Of a stretch of DNA of 64,000 nt, positions 19,292-32,530 are shown piece by piece. This DNA comes from Bradyrhizobium liaoningense (GTDB taxonomy: Bacteria; Pseudomonadota; Alphaproteobacteria; Rhizobiales; Xanthobacteraceae), in contig NZ_JAFCJS010000002.1 in the NCBI RefSeq assembly GCF_018130825.1, positions 930,001 through 994,000 on the forward strand, given 5' to 3'. Position 1 is the first letter of the stretch. Every line of letters begins with the position of its first letter. A program made the position numbers and the translations under genes. Under the pieces are notes generated by a model. The model did not search any database and had not been told where the DNA came from. It saw nothing but the letters and a program-made list of their open reading frames with translations.

Positions 19292-21431
19292 ACTGCCAGC
19301 GGAAGCCTACGCGATCATCGAGGGCCGCCACTCCGATCCCTTCCACTATCTCGGCCTGCATCCCGAGGGCGGCAAGAGCGTGGTGCGGGCCTTCCTGCCC
19401 GAGGCCTCCGATGTCGAGGCGGTCGGCGAGCATGGCGAGGTCGCGCCGCTCGACCGCGTTCATGACTCCGGCCTGTTCATCGGAGCCCTGCCCAACGGCT
19501 CGAAGCACTACCAGCTGCGCGCGAAATTCGGCAACCACGTCGTCGAGTTCGAGGATGCCTACCGCTTCCCGCCGATCCTGACCGATTTCGACCTCTATTT
19601 GCTCGGCGAGGGCACCCACCAGCGCCTCTACGACAAGCTCGGCGCGCATCCGATGCGGCTCGACGGCGTCGACGGCATCGGCTTCGTGGTGCTGGCGCCG
19701 AATGCGCGGCGCGTATCCGTGGTCGGCGATTTCAACTTCTGGGACGGGCGGCGTCATCCGATGCGGGTACGCGGCAGCGGGTACTGGGAGCTGTTCATCC
19801 CGCATGCGAAGATCGGCGATCACTACAAGTTCGAGATGATCGGCCCGCATGGCCATCTGCTGCCGCTGAAATCCGATCCGCTGGCGTTTGCAAGCGAGGT
19901 ACGGCCGAAGACGGCCTCGATCGTGCTCGACGAGGCGCGTCTGCCGCGGCCGCGCTCCGCACCCGACGGCATCAACGCGCTGTCGGCGCCGATGTCGATC
20001 TACGAGGTCCATCTCGGCTCGTGGCGGCGCAAGGACAACAATGAATGGCTGACCTATCGCGAGCTCGCCGAGCAGCTGCCGGCCTATGCCCGCGACATGG
20101 GGTTCACGCATCTCGAATTCCTCCCCGTCAGCGAGCATCCGTTCGACGGCTCCTGGGGCTATCAGCCGACCGGCCTCTATGCCCCGACCAGCCGGTTCGG
20201 AAGCCCCGAGGATTTCGCCGCGCTGGTCGATGCCTGCCATCGCGAAGGCATCGGCGTGCTGCTCGACTGGGTGCCCGGCCATTTCCCCGACGATCCGCAC
20301 GGGCTCGGCAGCTTTGACGGCACGGCGCTCTATGAACACGCCAACCCGCTCCAGGGCCGCCACCTCGACTGGGGCACGCTGATCTACAATTACGGCCGCA
20401 CCGAAGTGACGAACTTCCTGGTGTCGAACGCGCTGTTCTGGATGGAACGCTACGCCATCGATGGACTGCGCGTCGATGCGGTGGCGTCGATGCTCTATCT
20501 CGACTACAGCCGGCCGCCCGGCGCGTGGATTCCGAACCAGTATGGCGGCCGCGAGAACATCGAGGCGATCGACTTCCTGCGCCGCTTCAACACGGAGGTC
20601 TTTGCCCGCTTCCCGCAGGCGACCACGGCCGCGGAAGAATCCACCGCATGGCCGCAGGTCTCGCGTCCGGTCGAATTCGGCGGGCTCGGCTTCGGCTACA
20701 AGTGGAACATGGGCTGGATGCACGACACGCTGAACTACATCAGCAAGGATCCGATCCACCGCAAGCATCATCACGGCGAGATCCTGTTCGGCCTGCACTA
20801 TGCCTTCTCTGAAAACTTCATCCTGCCGCTGTCGCATGACGAGGTCGTGCACGGCAAACGCTCGATCCTGGGCCGCATGCCCGGCGACGAATGGCAGCGC
20901 TTTGCGAATTTGCGGGCCTATTACAGCTTCATGTTCGGCCACCCCGGCAAGAAGCTCCTGTTCATGGGCGCCGAGATCGCGCAGAGCCGCGAATGGAATC
21001 ACGACCAGTCGCTCGACTGGCACCTGCTCGAGTACAAGGTCCATTCCGGCATCCAGGCGCTGATCCGCGACCTCAACCGGCTCTATCGCGCGGTGCCGGC
21101 GCTGCACCAGATGGATTGCGACCAGGCCGGCTTCGAATGGCTGATCACCGACGATGCCAACCGCAACGTGTTCGCCTGGCTGCGCAAGGGCTTTGACGAG
21201 CACGCGCGGTGCCTCGTCATCGTCAATTTCTCCCCCAACGTCTATCGCAACTACCGCGTCCCCGTGCCCCTGGCCGGCAAGTGGAAAGAGGCATTCAATT
21301 CCGACTCCGCCCATTACGGCGGCAGCAATGTCGGGAACATCGGCGAGGTCCAGACCGTTGACGGCAAGACGCCCGAGCTCCGCCTCACCATTCCGCCGCT
21401 CGCCGCGATCTTCCTCGTTCCGGAAAGCTGA
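19284..21431 (+). CDS. glgB: 1,4-alpha-glucan branching enzyme
   Basis: The start chosen is ATG 19284, which overlaps the treS stop and gives 715 residues, the usual length for a GlgB with the extra N-terminal CBM48-like domain. The barrel has [16 protein letters not shown] (nucleophile), AEESTAWP (acid/base) and [10 protein letters not shown]. It creates alpha-1,6 branches in glycogen or related glucan in the cytoplasm. It lies in the middle of a six-gene chain and stands three bases before glgX, so synthesis and degradation genes are co-transcribed. Confidence 0.95.
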   Translation: MPKLPAEAYAIIEGRHSDPFHYLGLHPEGGKSVVRAFLPEASDVEAVGEHGEVAPLDRVHDSGLFIGALPNGSKHYQLRAKFGNHVVEFEDAYRFPPILTDFDLYLLGEGTHQRLYDKLGAHPMRLDGVDGIGFVVLAPNARRVSVVGDFNFWDGRRHPMRVRGSGYWELFIPHAKIGDHYKFEMIGPHGHLLPLKSDPLAFASEVRPKTASIVLDEARLPRPRSAPDGINALSAPMSIYEVHLGSWRRKDNNEWLTYRELAEQLPAYARDMGFTHLEFLPVSEHPFDGSWGYQPTGLYAPTSRFGSPEDFAALVDACHREGIGVLLDWVPGHFPDDPHGLGSFDGTALYEHANPLQGRHLDWGTLIYNYGRTEVTNFLVSNALFWMERYAIDGLRVDAVASMLYLDYSRPPGAWIPNQYGGRENIEAIDFLRRFNTEVFARFPQATTAAEESTAWPQVSRPVEFGGLGFGYKWNMGWMHDTLNYISKDPIHRKHHHGEILFGLHYAFSENFILPLSHDEVVHGKRSILGRMPGDEWQRFANLRAYYSFMFGHPGKKLLFMGAEIAQSREWNHDQSLDWHLLEYKVHSGIQALIRDLNRLYRAVPALHQMDCDQAGFEWLITDDANRNVFAWLRKGFDEHARCLVIVNFSPNVYRNYRVPVPLAGKWKEAFNSDSAHYGGSNVGNIGEVQTVDGKTPELRLTIPPLAAIFLVPES

Positions 21432-21434
21432 CAT

Positions 21435-23513
21435 ATGCGCCTGACCGCCGGATCGCCCGCACGCCTCGGCGCAAGCTGGGACGGACGCGGCACCAATTTT
21501 GCGCTGTTCTCCGCCAACGCGCAGAAGGTCGAGCTCTGCCTGTTCGACGCCCAAGGCCGCCGCGAGCTCGAGCGCGTCGAACTGCCTGAAAGGACCGAGG
21601 ACGTCTGGCACGGCTATCTCAACGACGTCTCGCCCGGCCAGCTCTACGGCTACCGGGTGCACGGCCCCTACGAGCCCGAGCACGGTCACCGTTTCAATGC
21701 CAACAAGCTGCTGCTCGATCCCTATGCGAAGCGGCTCTCGGGGCGGCTGGTCTGGAGCGATGCGCATTTCGCCTACCGCACCGGCTCGCCGCGCGAGGAC
21801 CTGTCGTTCGACCGGCGCGACAATGCGCGCGGCATGCCCAAGGCCGTCGTGGTCGACGAGACCTTCAACTGGGGCCGGCGCGAGATCCGGCCGAACATCC
21901 CCTGGGAAGACACCATCATCTACGAGGCTCACGTCAAAGGTTTGACGCAGAAGCGCGACGACGTGCCGCCGAATTTGCGCGGCACCTATGGCGGCCTGTC
22001 CTCGCCGGCGATGATCGATCACCTGAAGAAGCTCGGCGTCACCACCATCGAGCTGCTGCCGATCCACAGCTTCGTCGACGACCGCATATTGGTGGAAAAG
22101 AAGCTCGCCAATTACTGGGGCTACAACACGCTGTCCTTCTTCGCGCCGGAGCCGCGCTACGCCCAGGACAATGCGCTGGATTCCTTCCGCACCACGGTCG
22201 CGCGCCTGCACGATGCCGGCATCGAGGTGATGCTCGACGTCGTCTACAACCACACCGCCGAGGGCAACCATCTCGGCCCGACGCTGTGCTACCGCGGCAT
22301 CGACAATGCCTCCTATTACTGGCTCAACCGCGAGAACCCGCGCTATTACGACGACTTCACCGGCTGCGGCTCGTCGGTGAACCTCACCCATCCGCGCGTG
22401 CTGCAGATGGTGATGGATTCGCTGCGCTACTGGGTCGAGGTCTGCCATGTCGACGGCTTCCGCTTCGATCTCGCCACCACGCTCGCGCGCGGACCGAACG
22501 GTTTTGATCGCGGCATCTCGTTTCTGACCGCGATCCGGCAGGATCCGGTGCTGGCCGCCGTGAAGCTCGTCGCCGAGCCCTGGGACCTCGGCCTCGGCGG
22601 TTACCAGGTCGGCGCATTCCCCTCGCAATGGTCGGAGTGGAACGACCGCTATCGCAGCGCCATGCGCCGTTACTGGAGCGGCGAAGGCAGCCTGATCGGC
22701 GACATCTCCAGCCGCATGACGGCGTCCTCCGACCTGTTCAAACACGACGGACGGCGGCCGCGCGCCAGCATCAACCACATCACCGTGCATGACGGTTTCA
22801 CGCTCGCCGACCTCTTCAGCTACAACGAGAAACACAACGAGGCCAATGGCGAGGACAATCGCGACGGCTCCAACGACAACCACAGCAACAATTGCGGCGT
22901 CGAGGGAGCGACCGACGATGAAAAAATCCTGGAGCTGCGCCGGCAGCTTCGCAGGAACGTGCTGGCCTGCCTGATGCTGGCGCAGGGCGTCCCGCTGATC
23001 CTCGCCGGCGACGAGGTCGGCAATTCGCAATCCGGCAACAACAACGCCTATTGCCAGGACAACGAGGTCGGCTGGGTCGGCTGGGACAAACTCGGAGCGG
23101 AGGGCGAGGACATGGTCGATTTCGTCGGCCATCTCGCCGACATCCGCCGCCGCTTCTCGCAGCTTCGCAGCCATCGCTGGCTCGACGGTCGCCCCAAGGA
23201 CGGCAGCTCCTACGGCGCGCTGTGGCTGACGCCCACAGGCAGCGAGATGACGGAGAGCGACTGGACATTCCCGGATGGGCGGTTTCTCTCCTATGTGATG
23301 GGACCGATGGAACCGGGCGGGGCTGCGATCTTTATCGTCCTGAACGCCGCGCCCGAAGAGATCGCATTCAAATTGCCCGAGATGACCGAATACAAGAGCT
23401 GGCAGCAGATCCTGAACACGACCGATGCCAAGCTGAACACCATCGACTTCCCGTCCGGAAGCGATAGCAAGGCGGCGCCGCGCTCCGTGCTCGCCTTCGC
23501 GGGGGCGTCATGA
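21435..23513 (+). CDS. glgX: Glycogen debranching enzyme
   Basis: The 692-residue GH13_11 enzyme carries FRFDLATTLAR, LVAEPWDLGLGGYQVG and ITVHDGFTLADLFSYN. It removes alpha-1,6 branches from limit dextrins and provides linear malto-oligosaccharides, the substrate of TreY encoded two genes downstream. The ATG lies three bases after the glgB stop and its end overlaps treZ by four bases. Confidence 0.95.
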   Translation: MRLTAGSPARLGASWDGRGTNFALFSANAQKVELCLFDAQGRRELERVELPERTEDVWHGYLNDVSPGQLYGYRVHGPYEPEHGHRFNANKLLLDPYAKRLSGRLVWSDAHFAYRTGSPREDLSFDRRDNARGMPKAVVVDETFNWGRREIRPNIPWEDTIIYEAHVKGLTQKRDDVPPNLRGTYGGLSSPAMIDHLKKLGVTTIELLPIHSFVDDRILVEKKLANYWGYNTLSFFAPEPRYAQDNALDSFRTTVARLHDAGIEVMLDVVYNHTAEGNHLGPTLCYRGIDNASYYWLNRENPRYYDDFTGCGSSVNLTHPRVLQMVMDSLRYWVEVCHVDGFRFDLATTLARGPNGFDRGISFLTAIRQDPVLAAVKLVAEPWDLGLGGYQVGAFPSQWSEWNDRYRSAMRRYWSGEGSLIGDISSRMTASSDLFKHDGRRPRASINHITVHDGFTLADLFSYNEKHNEANGEDNRDGSNDNHSNNCGVEGATDDEKILELRRQLRRNVLACLMLAQGVPLILAGDEVGNSQSGNNNAYCQDNEVGWVGWDKLGAEGEDMVDFVGHLADIRRRFSQLRSHRWLDGRPKDGSSYGALWLTPTGSEMTESDWTFPDGRFLSYVMGPMEPGGAAIFIVLNAAPEEIAFKLPEMTEYKSWQQILNTTDAKLNTIDFPSGSDSKAAPRSVLAFAGAS

Positions 23514-25261
23514 GGCCATCCTTCGGGGCGCGGCCAACGAAAGACGGCGTGTCGTTCCGGCTGTGGGCTCCCGGCGCGCGCCGTGTCGATCTCCTGCTCG
23601 ACCGCAGGCACGCGATGCAGCGCCGGCAGGATGGCTGGTACGTGGCCGAGATTGCCGGCCTCACCCCTGGCAGCCCCTACAAATTCAGGATCGACGACGA
23701 GATCGACGTGCCCGATCCGGCCTCGGCTTTCCAGCCCGAAGACGTGTTCGGCCCGAGCGAGGTGATCGATCACGACGCCTTCGCCTGGCGCGCGCAGGAT
23801 TGGCGCGGCCGGCCGTGGGAAGAGACGGTGCTGATCGAGACCCATGTCGGCACCTTCACGAGCGAAGGCACCTACCGCGCCATGATCGACAAGCTCGATC
23901 ATCTCGCGGCGACCGGCGTCACTGCGCTGGAATTGATGCCGCTGGCCGATTTCGCGGGACGCCGCGGCTGGGGTTATGACGGCGTGCTGTGGTATGCGCC
24001 CGACAGCGCCTATGGCCGCCCCGAAGATCTGAAGATGCTGATTGACGAGGCCCATCTGCGCGGGCTGATGGTGTTCCTCGACGTCGTGTACAATCATTTC
24101 GGCCCTGAAGGAAACTACCTCGGCCGCTATGCGCCGTCTTTCTTCACCGATGCGCACACACCCTGGGGCAGCGCGATCGACTACAGGGTGCCGCAGGTGC
24201 GCGCCTTTGCGGTCGAGAACGCGCTGTCCTGGCTGACCGACTACCGCATCGACGGACTAAGGCTGGACGCCGCCAACCACATCATGGCTGTCCCCGGCGA
24301 ACAATCGATGCTGCAGGACCTCAGCGTGACCGCCGGCGAGCTTGCCAGGGCGACGGGGCGGCACATCCATCTCGTGCTGGAGAACGGCGACAATCGCGCC
24401 AGCCTGCTCGACGCCGCTCAGGAGCCGCCGAACGGAAAATATCGCGGCCAGTGGAACGACGATTACCATCACGTCTGGCACGTGATGCTGACCGGCGAGC
24501 TCGCCGGCTACTACGCCGACTACCAGACCCCGCGCATGGATCTCTCTCGCGCGCTCGCTTCCGGCTTCGTCTACCAGGGCGAGATCTCGGAATTCTGGGG
24601 CAAGAAGCCGCGCGGCGAGCCGAGCGGCCAGTTGCCGCCTTCGACCTTCGTCAATTTCCTGCAAAACCACGACCAGATCGGCAACCGCCCGCTCGGCGAG
24701 CGACTCGAGGCGCTCGCATCGCCGCAGCAGATCGAGGCGGCGCTCGCAGTCACCCTGCTCGCGCCGATGGTGCCGATGCTGTTTCAGGGCGAGGAATGGG
24801 GCTCGAAGGTCCCCTTCCCGTTCTTCTGCGATTTCCAGGGCGGCCTTGCCGATGCCGTGCGCAAGGGCCGCAGGCAGGAATATGGCTGGGCCTATGAGAC
24901 ATACGGCGACGAGGTGCCCGACCCGCTCGATCCCGCAACACTGCAATCGGCTGTGCTCGACTGGACCGGGCGTACGCCGGAGCAGAACGCACGATTAGCT
25001 TTGGTACGAGAGCTGCTCGCGCTCCGGCGCAAGGAGATCATGCCGCGGCTGAAGGGCGCAAGCTTCGGCGATGCGGAGGCGGCCGACAACGGTCTGCTCA
25101 GCGCACATTGGCGCATGGGCGACGGCACGACGCTGCGCCTCATCGCCAATCTGTCGGACCACGAGATCACCTCCAATGTCAGCACCGGCACGCCGATCTG
25201 GGGCGGCGCGGCCGGCGATCGGCTTCCGCCCTGGTCGGTGGTCTGGCGCCTCGGAGGTTGA
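23510..25261 (+). CDS. treZ: Malto-oligosyltrehalose trehalohydrolase
   Basis: The 583-residue GH13_10 protein opens with a short CBM48-like module and has the catalytic segments DGLRLDAANHI, LVLENGDN and FLQNHDQIGNRPLG. It releases trehalose from malto-oligosyltrehalose made by TreY. It begins with ATGA overlapping the glgX stop codon and is followed by treY after a single base, so the GlgX-TreZ-TreY route from glycogen to trehalose is translated as a coupled block. Confidence 0.95.
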   Translation: MRPSFGARPTKDGVSFRLWAPGARRVDLLLDRRHAMQRRQDGWYVAEIAGLTPGSPYKFRIDDEIDVPDPASAFQPEDVFGPSEVIDHDAFAWRAQDWRGRPWEETVLIETHVGTFTSEGTYRAMIDKLDHLAATGVTALELMPLADFAGRRGWGYDGVLWYAPDSAYGRPEDLKMLIDEAHLRGLMVFLDVVYNHFGPEGNYLGRYAPSFFTDAHTPWGSAIDYRVPQVRAFAVENALSWLTDYRIDGLRLDAANHIMAVPGEQSMLQDLSVTAGELARATGRHIHLVLENGDNRASLLDAAQEPPNGKYRGQWNDDYHHVWHVMLTGELAGYYADYQTPRMDLSRALASGFVYQGEISEFWGKKPRGEPSGQLPPSTFVNFLQNHDQIGNRPLGERLEALASPQQIEAALAVTLLAPMVPMLFQGEEWGSKVPFPFFCDFQGGLADAVRKGRRQEYGWAYETYGDEVPDPLDPATLQSAVLDWTGRTPEQNARLALVRELLALRRKEIMPRLKGASFGDAEAADNGLLSAHWRMGDGTTLRLIANLSDHEITSNVSTGTPIWGGAAGDRLPPWSVVWRLGG

Positions 25262-25262
25262 C

Positions 25263-28049
<2,787 letters not shown>

Positions 28050-28052
28050 AAC

Positions 28053-28370
28053 TCACTTTCCGTCGTCCTTGGTCAGAAGCAGCTGCCCGCGCTTCTTGAT
28101 CGTCGCCTGCGCCATCTCGGCAAAGCGCTGCAACAGCCACGGCAAGACCACCTGAACCTTGACGTGATCGTCGGCGACGTCGACCTGACCGGTCGCGACC
28201 TGGCCGAGCGCGCGGATGCGGAAATTCATGCTGTCGCCGCTCCAGCGCTCCTCCTCGACCTGCATCACGGGAATGCTGGCCGCCGCGCGGCCAAGCCCGG
28301 CCTTGAGCCGGCGCACCGCCTCTTCGCGGCCGAGGCGATGCGGAATGGAAACGACAAGCGGTGCTGACAT
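28053..28370 (-). CDS. Polyhydroxyalkanoic acid system family protein
   Basis: The 105-residue reading from ATG 28368-28370 (MSAPLVVSIPHRLGREEAVRRL) matches the PHA_gran_rgn family: a short beta-rich protein with an N-terminal IPHRLGREEA motif and a C-terminal amphipathic stretch ending in lysines. Members are found near polyhydroxyalkanoate genes and are thought to bind granules; direct function is unproven. No PHA genes are adjacent here. An upstream extension to 28433 lacks family similarity. Confidence 0.8.
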   Translation of the reverse strand: MSAPLVVSIPHRLGREEAVRRLKAGLGRAAASIPVMQVEEERWSGDSMNFRIRALGQVATGQVDVADDHVKVQVVLPWLLQRFAEMAQATIKKRGQLLLTKDDGK

Positions 28371-28465
28371 GGTCCTGCCCCGTGCTGATTGATCCTCACT
28401 TAGTGATGCCGTCTGCGACCATAAAGGTTCCATGCAACTTGCACCTGTCGCCCCGTTTCAAAACC

Positions 28466-28490
28466 GGAACTTTAAAACCTGCGGCAAGTT
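28466..28490 (+). promoter_or_regulatory. EcfG-like promoter of the DUF3309 gene
   Basis: GGAAC (28466-28470), 16 bases, then AGTT (28487-28490) match the EcfG consensus in all but one position. The predicted start of transcription is near 28498, about 50 bases before the small gene. Confidence 0.45.
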
Positions 28491-28549
28491 GCCCTCACAC
28501 ACGGGACAGGTGCAAACGACCCTTTCTGCAAGGGCTGGAGGAGACTCGC

Positions 28550-28714
28550 ATGTCAATCGGCACGATCATTCTGATCATTCTAGTCATCGCCCTGCTCGGC
28601 GGCTTCAGCGGCATTGGCGGCGGCCCGTTCTACGGCACCGGCTATTACGGCGGCGGCGGCCTCGGGCTGGTCATCGTCATCCTGCTGATCCTGCTGCTGA
28701 TGGGACGGATCTAG
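28550..28714 (+). CDS. DUF3309 family small membrane protein
   Basis: The 54-residue protein starts at ATG 28550 with a strong GGAGGAG ribosome-binding site seven bases upstream. It has an N-terminal hydrophobic helix, a glycine/tyrosine-rich centre (GGGPFYGTGYYGGGG) and a second hydrophobic helix ending in MGRI, the signature of DUF3309 proteins. Function is unknown. In rhizobia such proteins are often induced by general stress, which fits the EcfG-like motif upstream. Confidence 0.85.
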   Translation: MSIGTIILIILVIALLGGFSGIGGGPFYGTGYYGGGGLGLVIVILLILLLMGRI

Positions 28715-28725
28715 TTGCAGACTTC

Positions 28726-28839
28726 GTAGGGTGGGTTAGCACGCGGTCGCGCAAAGCGCGGTCCGCGAGCGTAACCCACCACCTCTGTCTCTGCGGAAAC
28801 CAAAGAGGTGGGTTACGCCTTACGGCTAACCCACCCTAC
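28726..28839. repeat. REP-like palindromic element, GTAGGGTGGG family, copy 1
   Basis: The arm GTAGGGTGGGTTAGC at 28726-28740 is exactly repeated in reverse complement at 28825-28839, and further paired segments lie inside (GTAACCCACC and GGTGGGTTAC around 28770-28816). The element occupies the whole gap between the DUF3309 gene and ligD. The ligD stop codon (28836-28838) is part of the right arm. Confidence 0.85.
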
Positions 28840-31532
28840 TTCTTCCCCGCCAGCTTCTTCATCGCCGCCTTGATCGACGCGGCCGCATCATCATAGCCCT
28901 CCCACGCCTTCGAACGCGCCAGCAGGCCGGGTACGGTCCTCACCGTGTATTTCTTCGGATCGAGATCGCTCTTCACCTGCGCCCAGGCGAGCGGCATCGA
29001 GACCGTGGCGCCATCACGCGCGCGGGGAGACAGGGGCGCTACCGCCGTCGAGAGCCGATCGTTGCGCAGATAGTCCAGAAAGATCTTTCCGTCCCGCAGC
29101 TTCTTCGACATGTTGAGCAGATAGCGCTCGGGATCGTCATCGGCCATCCACCGGCAGATTCCTTGCGCAAACGCCTTGGCCTCCTTCCAGCTCACCTTGT
29201 CGCGCGCACCATGGAGCAGCGGCACGACCACATGCAGGCCCTTGCCGCCCGTGGTCTTGCAGAAGCTTTCCATACCGACATCGCTGAGCCGCTGCCGCAT
29301 CTCCTTGGCCGCCTCGACGACGTCGGCAAAGTCGACGTCCGGCGCGGGATCGAGGTCGAACACCAGCCGGCCCGGCGTGTCATAGGCATCCGGCGCACAA
29401 TTCCAGGGATGCAGCTCGAGGCCGCCGATCTGCGCCACCGCCGCGAGCCCCTCGACGCGATCGATCTGCAAGTAGGGCTTGCGATCGCCGGAGCCTTTTG
29501 CGAGCTCGAGCAGGTTTGATGTGCCCTGCATCGCGTGCCGCTGGAAGAATTTTTCGCCGCCGATGCCATCGGGTGCGCGCAGGATCGAACAGGGGCGGCC
29601 CTTGATGTGCTCGATCATCCATGCGCCAACGGATTCGAAATAGCGCGCCAGATCGAGCTTGGTGACGCCCTCGCCGTCGCCGCCGTCCGGCCATAGCTCC
29701 TTGTCGGGCTTCGAGATGACGACGCCAATGACCTCGGCGGTGCCGGCGTCCTTCTTGCCAGCTTTTGAAACGACACGCTTCCGGGCCGAAGGTTTTGCGA
29801 GCGCGGTATCGACCGGCGTCTCGGCCTCGACCTCCTCGGCCGGCTTGTCCTGCCGCAAGCCCTTGAACGCGGCCTGGCGGATATTGCCGTCGGCGGTGAA
29901 GCCGGCAAATTCGATCTCGGCGACGAGCTCCGGCTTCAGCCAGTGCACGTCGCGCGTCTTCTTCGGGGCATTCTTGCCACCGAACGGACTCTCCTTGGCC
30001 TCCATGGCCTTCAAGGAGGGCATGATGCGCTTGACCGTGTCGGCGCCAAAGCCAGTGCCGACCATGCCGACGAAGGCGAGATGATCACCGCGATGCACGC
30101 CGGCCATCAGCGAGCGGAATTTGCCGTTGGTGGTCTTGTAGCCGCCGATCACGACCTCATGCCCAGCGCGGCACTTTGCTTTTGTCCAGCTCTCGGTTCG
30201 CCCCGAGCGGTACGGCGTGTCCAGCTTCTTCGACACCACGCCTTCCAGCTCGAGTTTGCAAGCCGATTCCAGAACGGCATCGCCACCGCTCTCGAAATGC
30301 TCGACATAGCGGATCTGGGCCGACTTCCGCTTGCGCGCCTCAAGCAATTCCTTGAGTCGCGCCTTGCGCTCGCCGAGCGGCAGCCGGCGATAGTCCTGAT
30401 TTTCCGCGAAGAGGAGATCGAAGGCAAAGAAGATGAGGTCCTCGGTCTTGCCGTCGGACAGTGCGGCCTGGAGCGAGGAGAAATTCGGCGCGCCGTTGTG
30501 GTCGAGCGCGACGATCTCGCCGTCGATCATGGCATCCGGCAGCGAGCCCGCCTCCTTCGCGATCGAGGCGAACTTGTCGGTCCAGTCCAGGCCCTTGCGC
30601 GTCTTCAACGTGGCCTCGCCGTCCTCGACCCGGAGCTGCACGCGGTAGCCGTCGAACTTGATCTCGTGGCACCAGCCCGCGCCGGCCGGCGGCCGCTCGA
30701 CCGACGTGCAGAGCTGCGGCGCCACGAAATCCGGCATCGCCGAGACCTTCCTGGCATTCGTGGCCGTCGTCGTCTTCTTTCCTTTCTTTCCGGCGGCCTT
30801 CAACGCCGTGCGCGGCGCCGGCTGGACGGTCCTGCCTTTCGTCTCCTCGGCCCGATTGGATTGCCAGACCGCATTCGCCTTGGCCTTGCCCGTGCCCTTC
30901 GCCAGCATGAACGGCTTTGGCGCCCGGCCCTTGCCTTCGGCGATCTGCTCCATCGCGCGGCCCGAGGCGACCGAGGTGTCCTCGTCGAGAATGTCGTTGG
31001 CCTTGCCTTCGCGGGCATAGTCGTCGCGATGCTTGATCAGCAGCCAGTTGGTGCGCTTTTCGCCGCCGCGGTTGCGCATACGCACCAGGACCCAGCTGCC
31101 ATGCAGCTTGTCGCCGTGGAGCGTGAACTTGAGGTCGCCTTTCTTGAAGCCGGCTTCGGGATCGTCGGATTCCCACGTGCCGCGGTCCCACAACATCACG
31201 GTGCCGCCGCCATACTGGCCTTCCGGAATCGTGCCTTCGAAATCGCCATAGTCGAGCGGGTGATCCTCGACCTCGACCGCGAGGCGCTTGTCGTGCGGAT
31301 CGAGCGAAGGCCCTTTCGTCACGGCCCAGGACTTGAACACGCCGTCGAATTCGAGCCGGAAATCGTAGTGCAGCCGCGACGCGTCATGCTTCTGGATCAC
31401 GAAACGACGCTGTTCCGATGGTGCCACCGCGGTCTTGCCGGATGGCTCGGGCGTCTTCTCGAAGTCACGCTTCTGTCGGTAGGTGGAGAGTTTTCGCAGC
31501 ACGACCGGTCCCGCTTCTCTTTTGGTTTTCAA
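28836..31532 (-). CDS. ligD: ATP-dependent DNA ligase D (non-homologous end joining)
   Basis: The 898-residue protein has the three LigD domains in the order phosphoesterase, ligase, polymerase. The phosphoesterase (about 40-170) shows [14 protein letters not shown] and [12 protein letters not shown]; the ligase (about 270-560) has the adenylated Lys292 in EIKFDGYR; the AEP primase-type polymerase (about 640-890) has LELHPWNC and [11 protein letters not shown]. Lysine/alanine-rich linkers join them. It repairs double-strand breaks with Ku, encoded divergently 88 bases away. The start is TTG 31532; GTG 31502 is an alternative that also precedes the conserved [10 protein letters not shown]. The stop codon lies in a REP-like element. 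Confidence 0.95.
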   Translation of the reverse strand: MKTKREAGPVVLRKLSTYRQKRDFEKTPEPSGKTAVAPSEQRRFVIQKHDASRLHYDFRLEFDGVFKSWAVTKGPSLDPHDKRLAVEVEDHPLDYGDFEGTIPEGQYGGGTVMLWDRGTWESDDPEAGFKKGDLKFTLHGDKLHGSWVLVRMRNRGGEKRTNWLLIKHRDDYAREGKANDILDEDTSVASGRAMEQIAEGKGRAPKPFMLAKGTGKAKANAVWQSNRAEETKGRTVQPAPRTALKAAGKKGKKTTTATNARKVSAMPDFVAPQLCTSVERPPAGAGWCHEIKFDGYRVQLRVEDGEATLKTRKGLDWTDKFASIAKEAGSLPDAMIDGEIVALDHNGAPNFSSLQAALSDGKTEDLIFFAFDLLFAENQDYRRLPLGERKARLKELLEARKRKSAQIRYVEHFESGGDAVLESACKLELEGVVSKKLDTPYRSGRTESWTKAKCRAGHEVVIGGYKTTNGKFRSLMAGVHRGDHLAFVGMVGTGFGADTVKRIMPSLKAMEAKESPFGGKNAPKKTRDVHWLKPELVAEIEFAGFTADGNIRQAAFKGLRQDKPAEEVEAETPVDTALAKPSARKRVVSKAGKKDAGTAEVIGVVISKPDKELWPDGGDGEGVTKLDLARYFESVGAWMIEHIKGRPCSILRAPDGIGGEKFFQRHAMQGTSNLLELAKGSGDRKPYLQIDRVEGLAAVAQIGGLELHPWNCAPDAYDTPGRLVFDLDPAPDVDFADVVEAAKEMRQRLSDVGMESFCKTTGGKGLHVVVPLLHGARDKVSWKEAKAFAQGICRWMADDDPERYLLNMSKKLRDGKIFLDYLRNDRLSTAVAPLSPRARDGATVSMPLAWAQVKSDLDPKKYTVRTVPGLLARSKAWEGYDDAAASIKAAMKKLAGKK

Positions 31533-31558
31533 AGCCTATCACGGCAAAAGTCCCACCC

Positions 31559-31591
31559 GGAACCAAAACACAATGGAGGGGTTGGGGTTCC
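31559..31591. promoter_or_regulatory. Overlapping divergent EcfG-type promoters of ku and ligD
   Basis: Plus strand: GGAAC (31559-31563), 16 bases, GGTT (31580-31583), pointing at ku. Minus strand: GGAAC (31591-31587), 16 bases, TGTT (31570-31567), pointing at ligD. Each matches the consensus except the first base of the -10 element. Leaders would be about 30 bases for each gene. The two motifs together form a near-symmetric inverted repeat. Confidence 0.6.
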
Positions 31592-31620
31592 AAAACACCT
31601 TGAAAACGCTGGAGAATGCA

Positions 31621-32502
31621 ATGGCCCCGCGCGCCTATTGGAAGGGAACGTTGAAGCTGTCGCTGGTCAGTTGTCCCGTCGTGCTCTACCCCGCGACGAC
31701 AGCGGCCGAGAAGACCCGGTTTCATATGATCAACCGCGAGACCGGCAACCGTCTCAAGCAGCAGATGGTCGACGCCGAGACCGGCGACGTCGTCGAGAGC
31801 GACCAGAAGGGACGCGGTTACGAGCTGCGCAAGGGCAAATATGTGGAGATCGAGCCGGAGGAACTCGAGGCGGTCCAGATCGAGAGCAACCACACCATCG
31901 ACATCGAGAGCTTTGTGCCGAGCGAGGAAATCGACCAGCGCTATCTCAACCATCCCTATTACATCGCGCCTGACGGCAAGGCCGCAGCCGACGCTTTCGC
32001 GGTGATCCGCGATGCCATGAAGGATCAGGATCGCGTGGCGCTCGCCAAGATCGTGCTCACCAACCGCGAGCACATCATCGCGATCGAGCCGCTCGGCAAG
32101 GGCCTGCTCGGCACCACGCTGCGCTACCCTTACGAGCTCCGCGACGAGGACCAGTTCTTCGACGACATCAAGAGCCCGAAAATCACCAAGGACATGGTCG
32201 AGCTCGCCGGCCACATCCTGCACACCAAGGCCGCGCATTTCGATCCCGGCGAATTCAAGGACGAGTACGAGAACGCGCTGAAGGCGCTGGTGAAGCGCAA
32301 GGCCAGCGGCAAGAAGATCGAATTGCCCGAGCCCGAGGAGCGCCCGAGCAACGTCGTCAGCCTGATGGATGCGTTGAAGCAGAGCCTGAAGCGGCGCGGG
32401 GGGAAAACGTCGGCGAAGTCGCATGCGCGCCGTGCCACGGGACGGCAGCGCAGTCCGCGAAAGTCGCACCGGGCAGCGGCGAGGCACAGGAAGGCGGGGT
32501 GA
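31621..32502 (+). CDS. ku: DNA end-binding protein Ku
   Basis: The 293-residue reading starts at ATG 31621 with GGAG ten bases upstream; the longer open frame covers the promoter. The N-terminus MAPRAYWKGTLKLSLVSCPV, the HMINRETGNRLKQQM segment and the LVKRKASGKKIELPEPEE tail are typical of bacterial Ku, followed by a lysine/arginine-rich C-terminus that binds DNA. It forms a homodimer on double-strand ends and recruits LigD, encoded divergently. Rhizobia often carry several ku/ligD sets; this one may be the stress-induced set judging by its promoter. Confidence 0.95.
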   Translation: MAPRAYWKGTLKLSLVSCPVVLYPATTAAEKTRFHMINRETGNRLKQQMVDAETGDVVESDQKGRGYELRKGKYVEIEPEELEAVQIESNHTIDIESFVPSEEIDQRYLNHPYYIAPDGKAAADAFAVIRDAMKDQDRVALAKIVLTNREHIIAIEPLGKGLLGTTLRYPYELRDEDQFFDDIKSPKITKDMVELAGHILHTKAAHFDPGEFKDEYENALKALVKRKASGKKIELPEPEERPSNVVSLMDALKQSLKRRGGKTSAKSHARRATGRQRSPRKSHRAAARHRKAG

Positions 32503-32530
32503 GGAGACCGCTCGCCCCATACTCGATATC

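Noticed and set aside
19008..23174. 1388-codon open frame antisense to glgB and glgX
   Set aside because: GC-rich codon usage on the coding strand leaves few stops on the other strand; the translation is low-complexity Arg/Ala/Val/Asp with no family motifs, while both sense genes have complete catalytic motifs.
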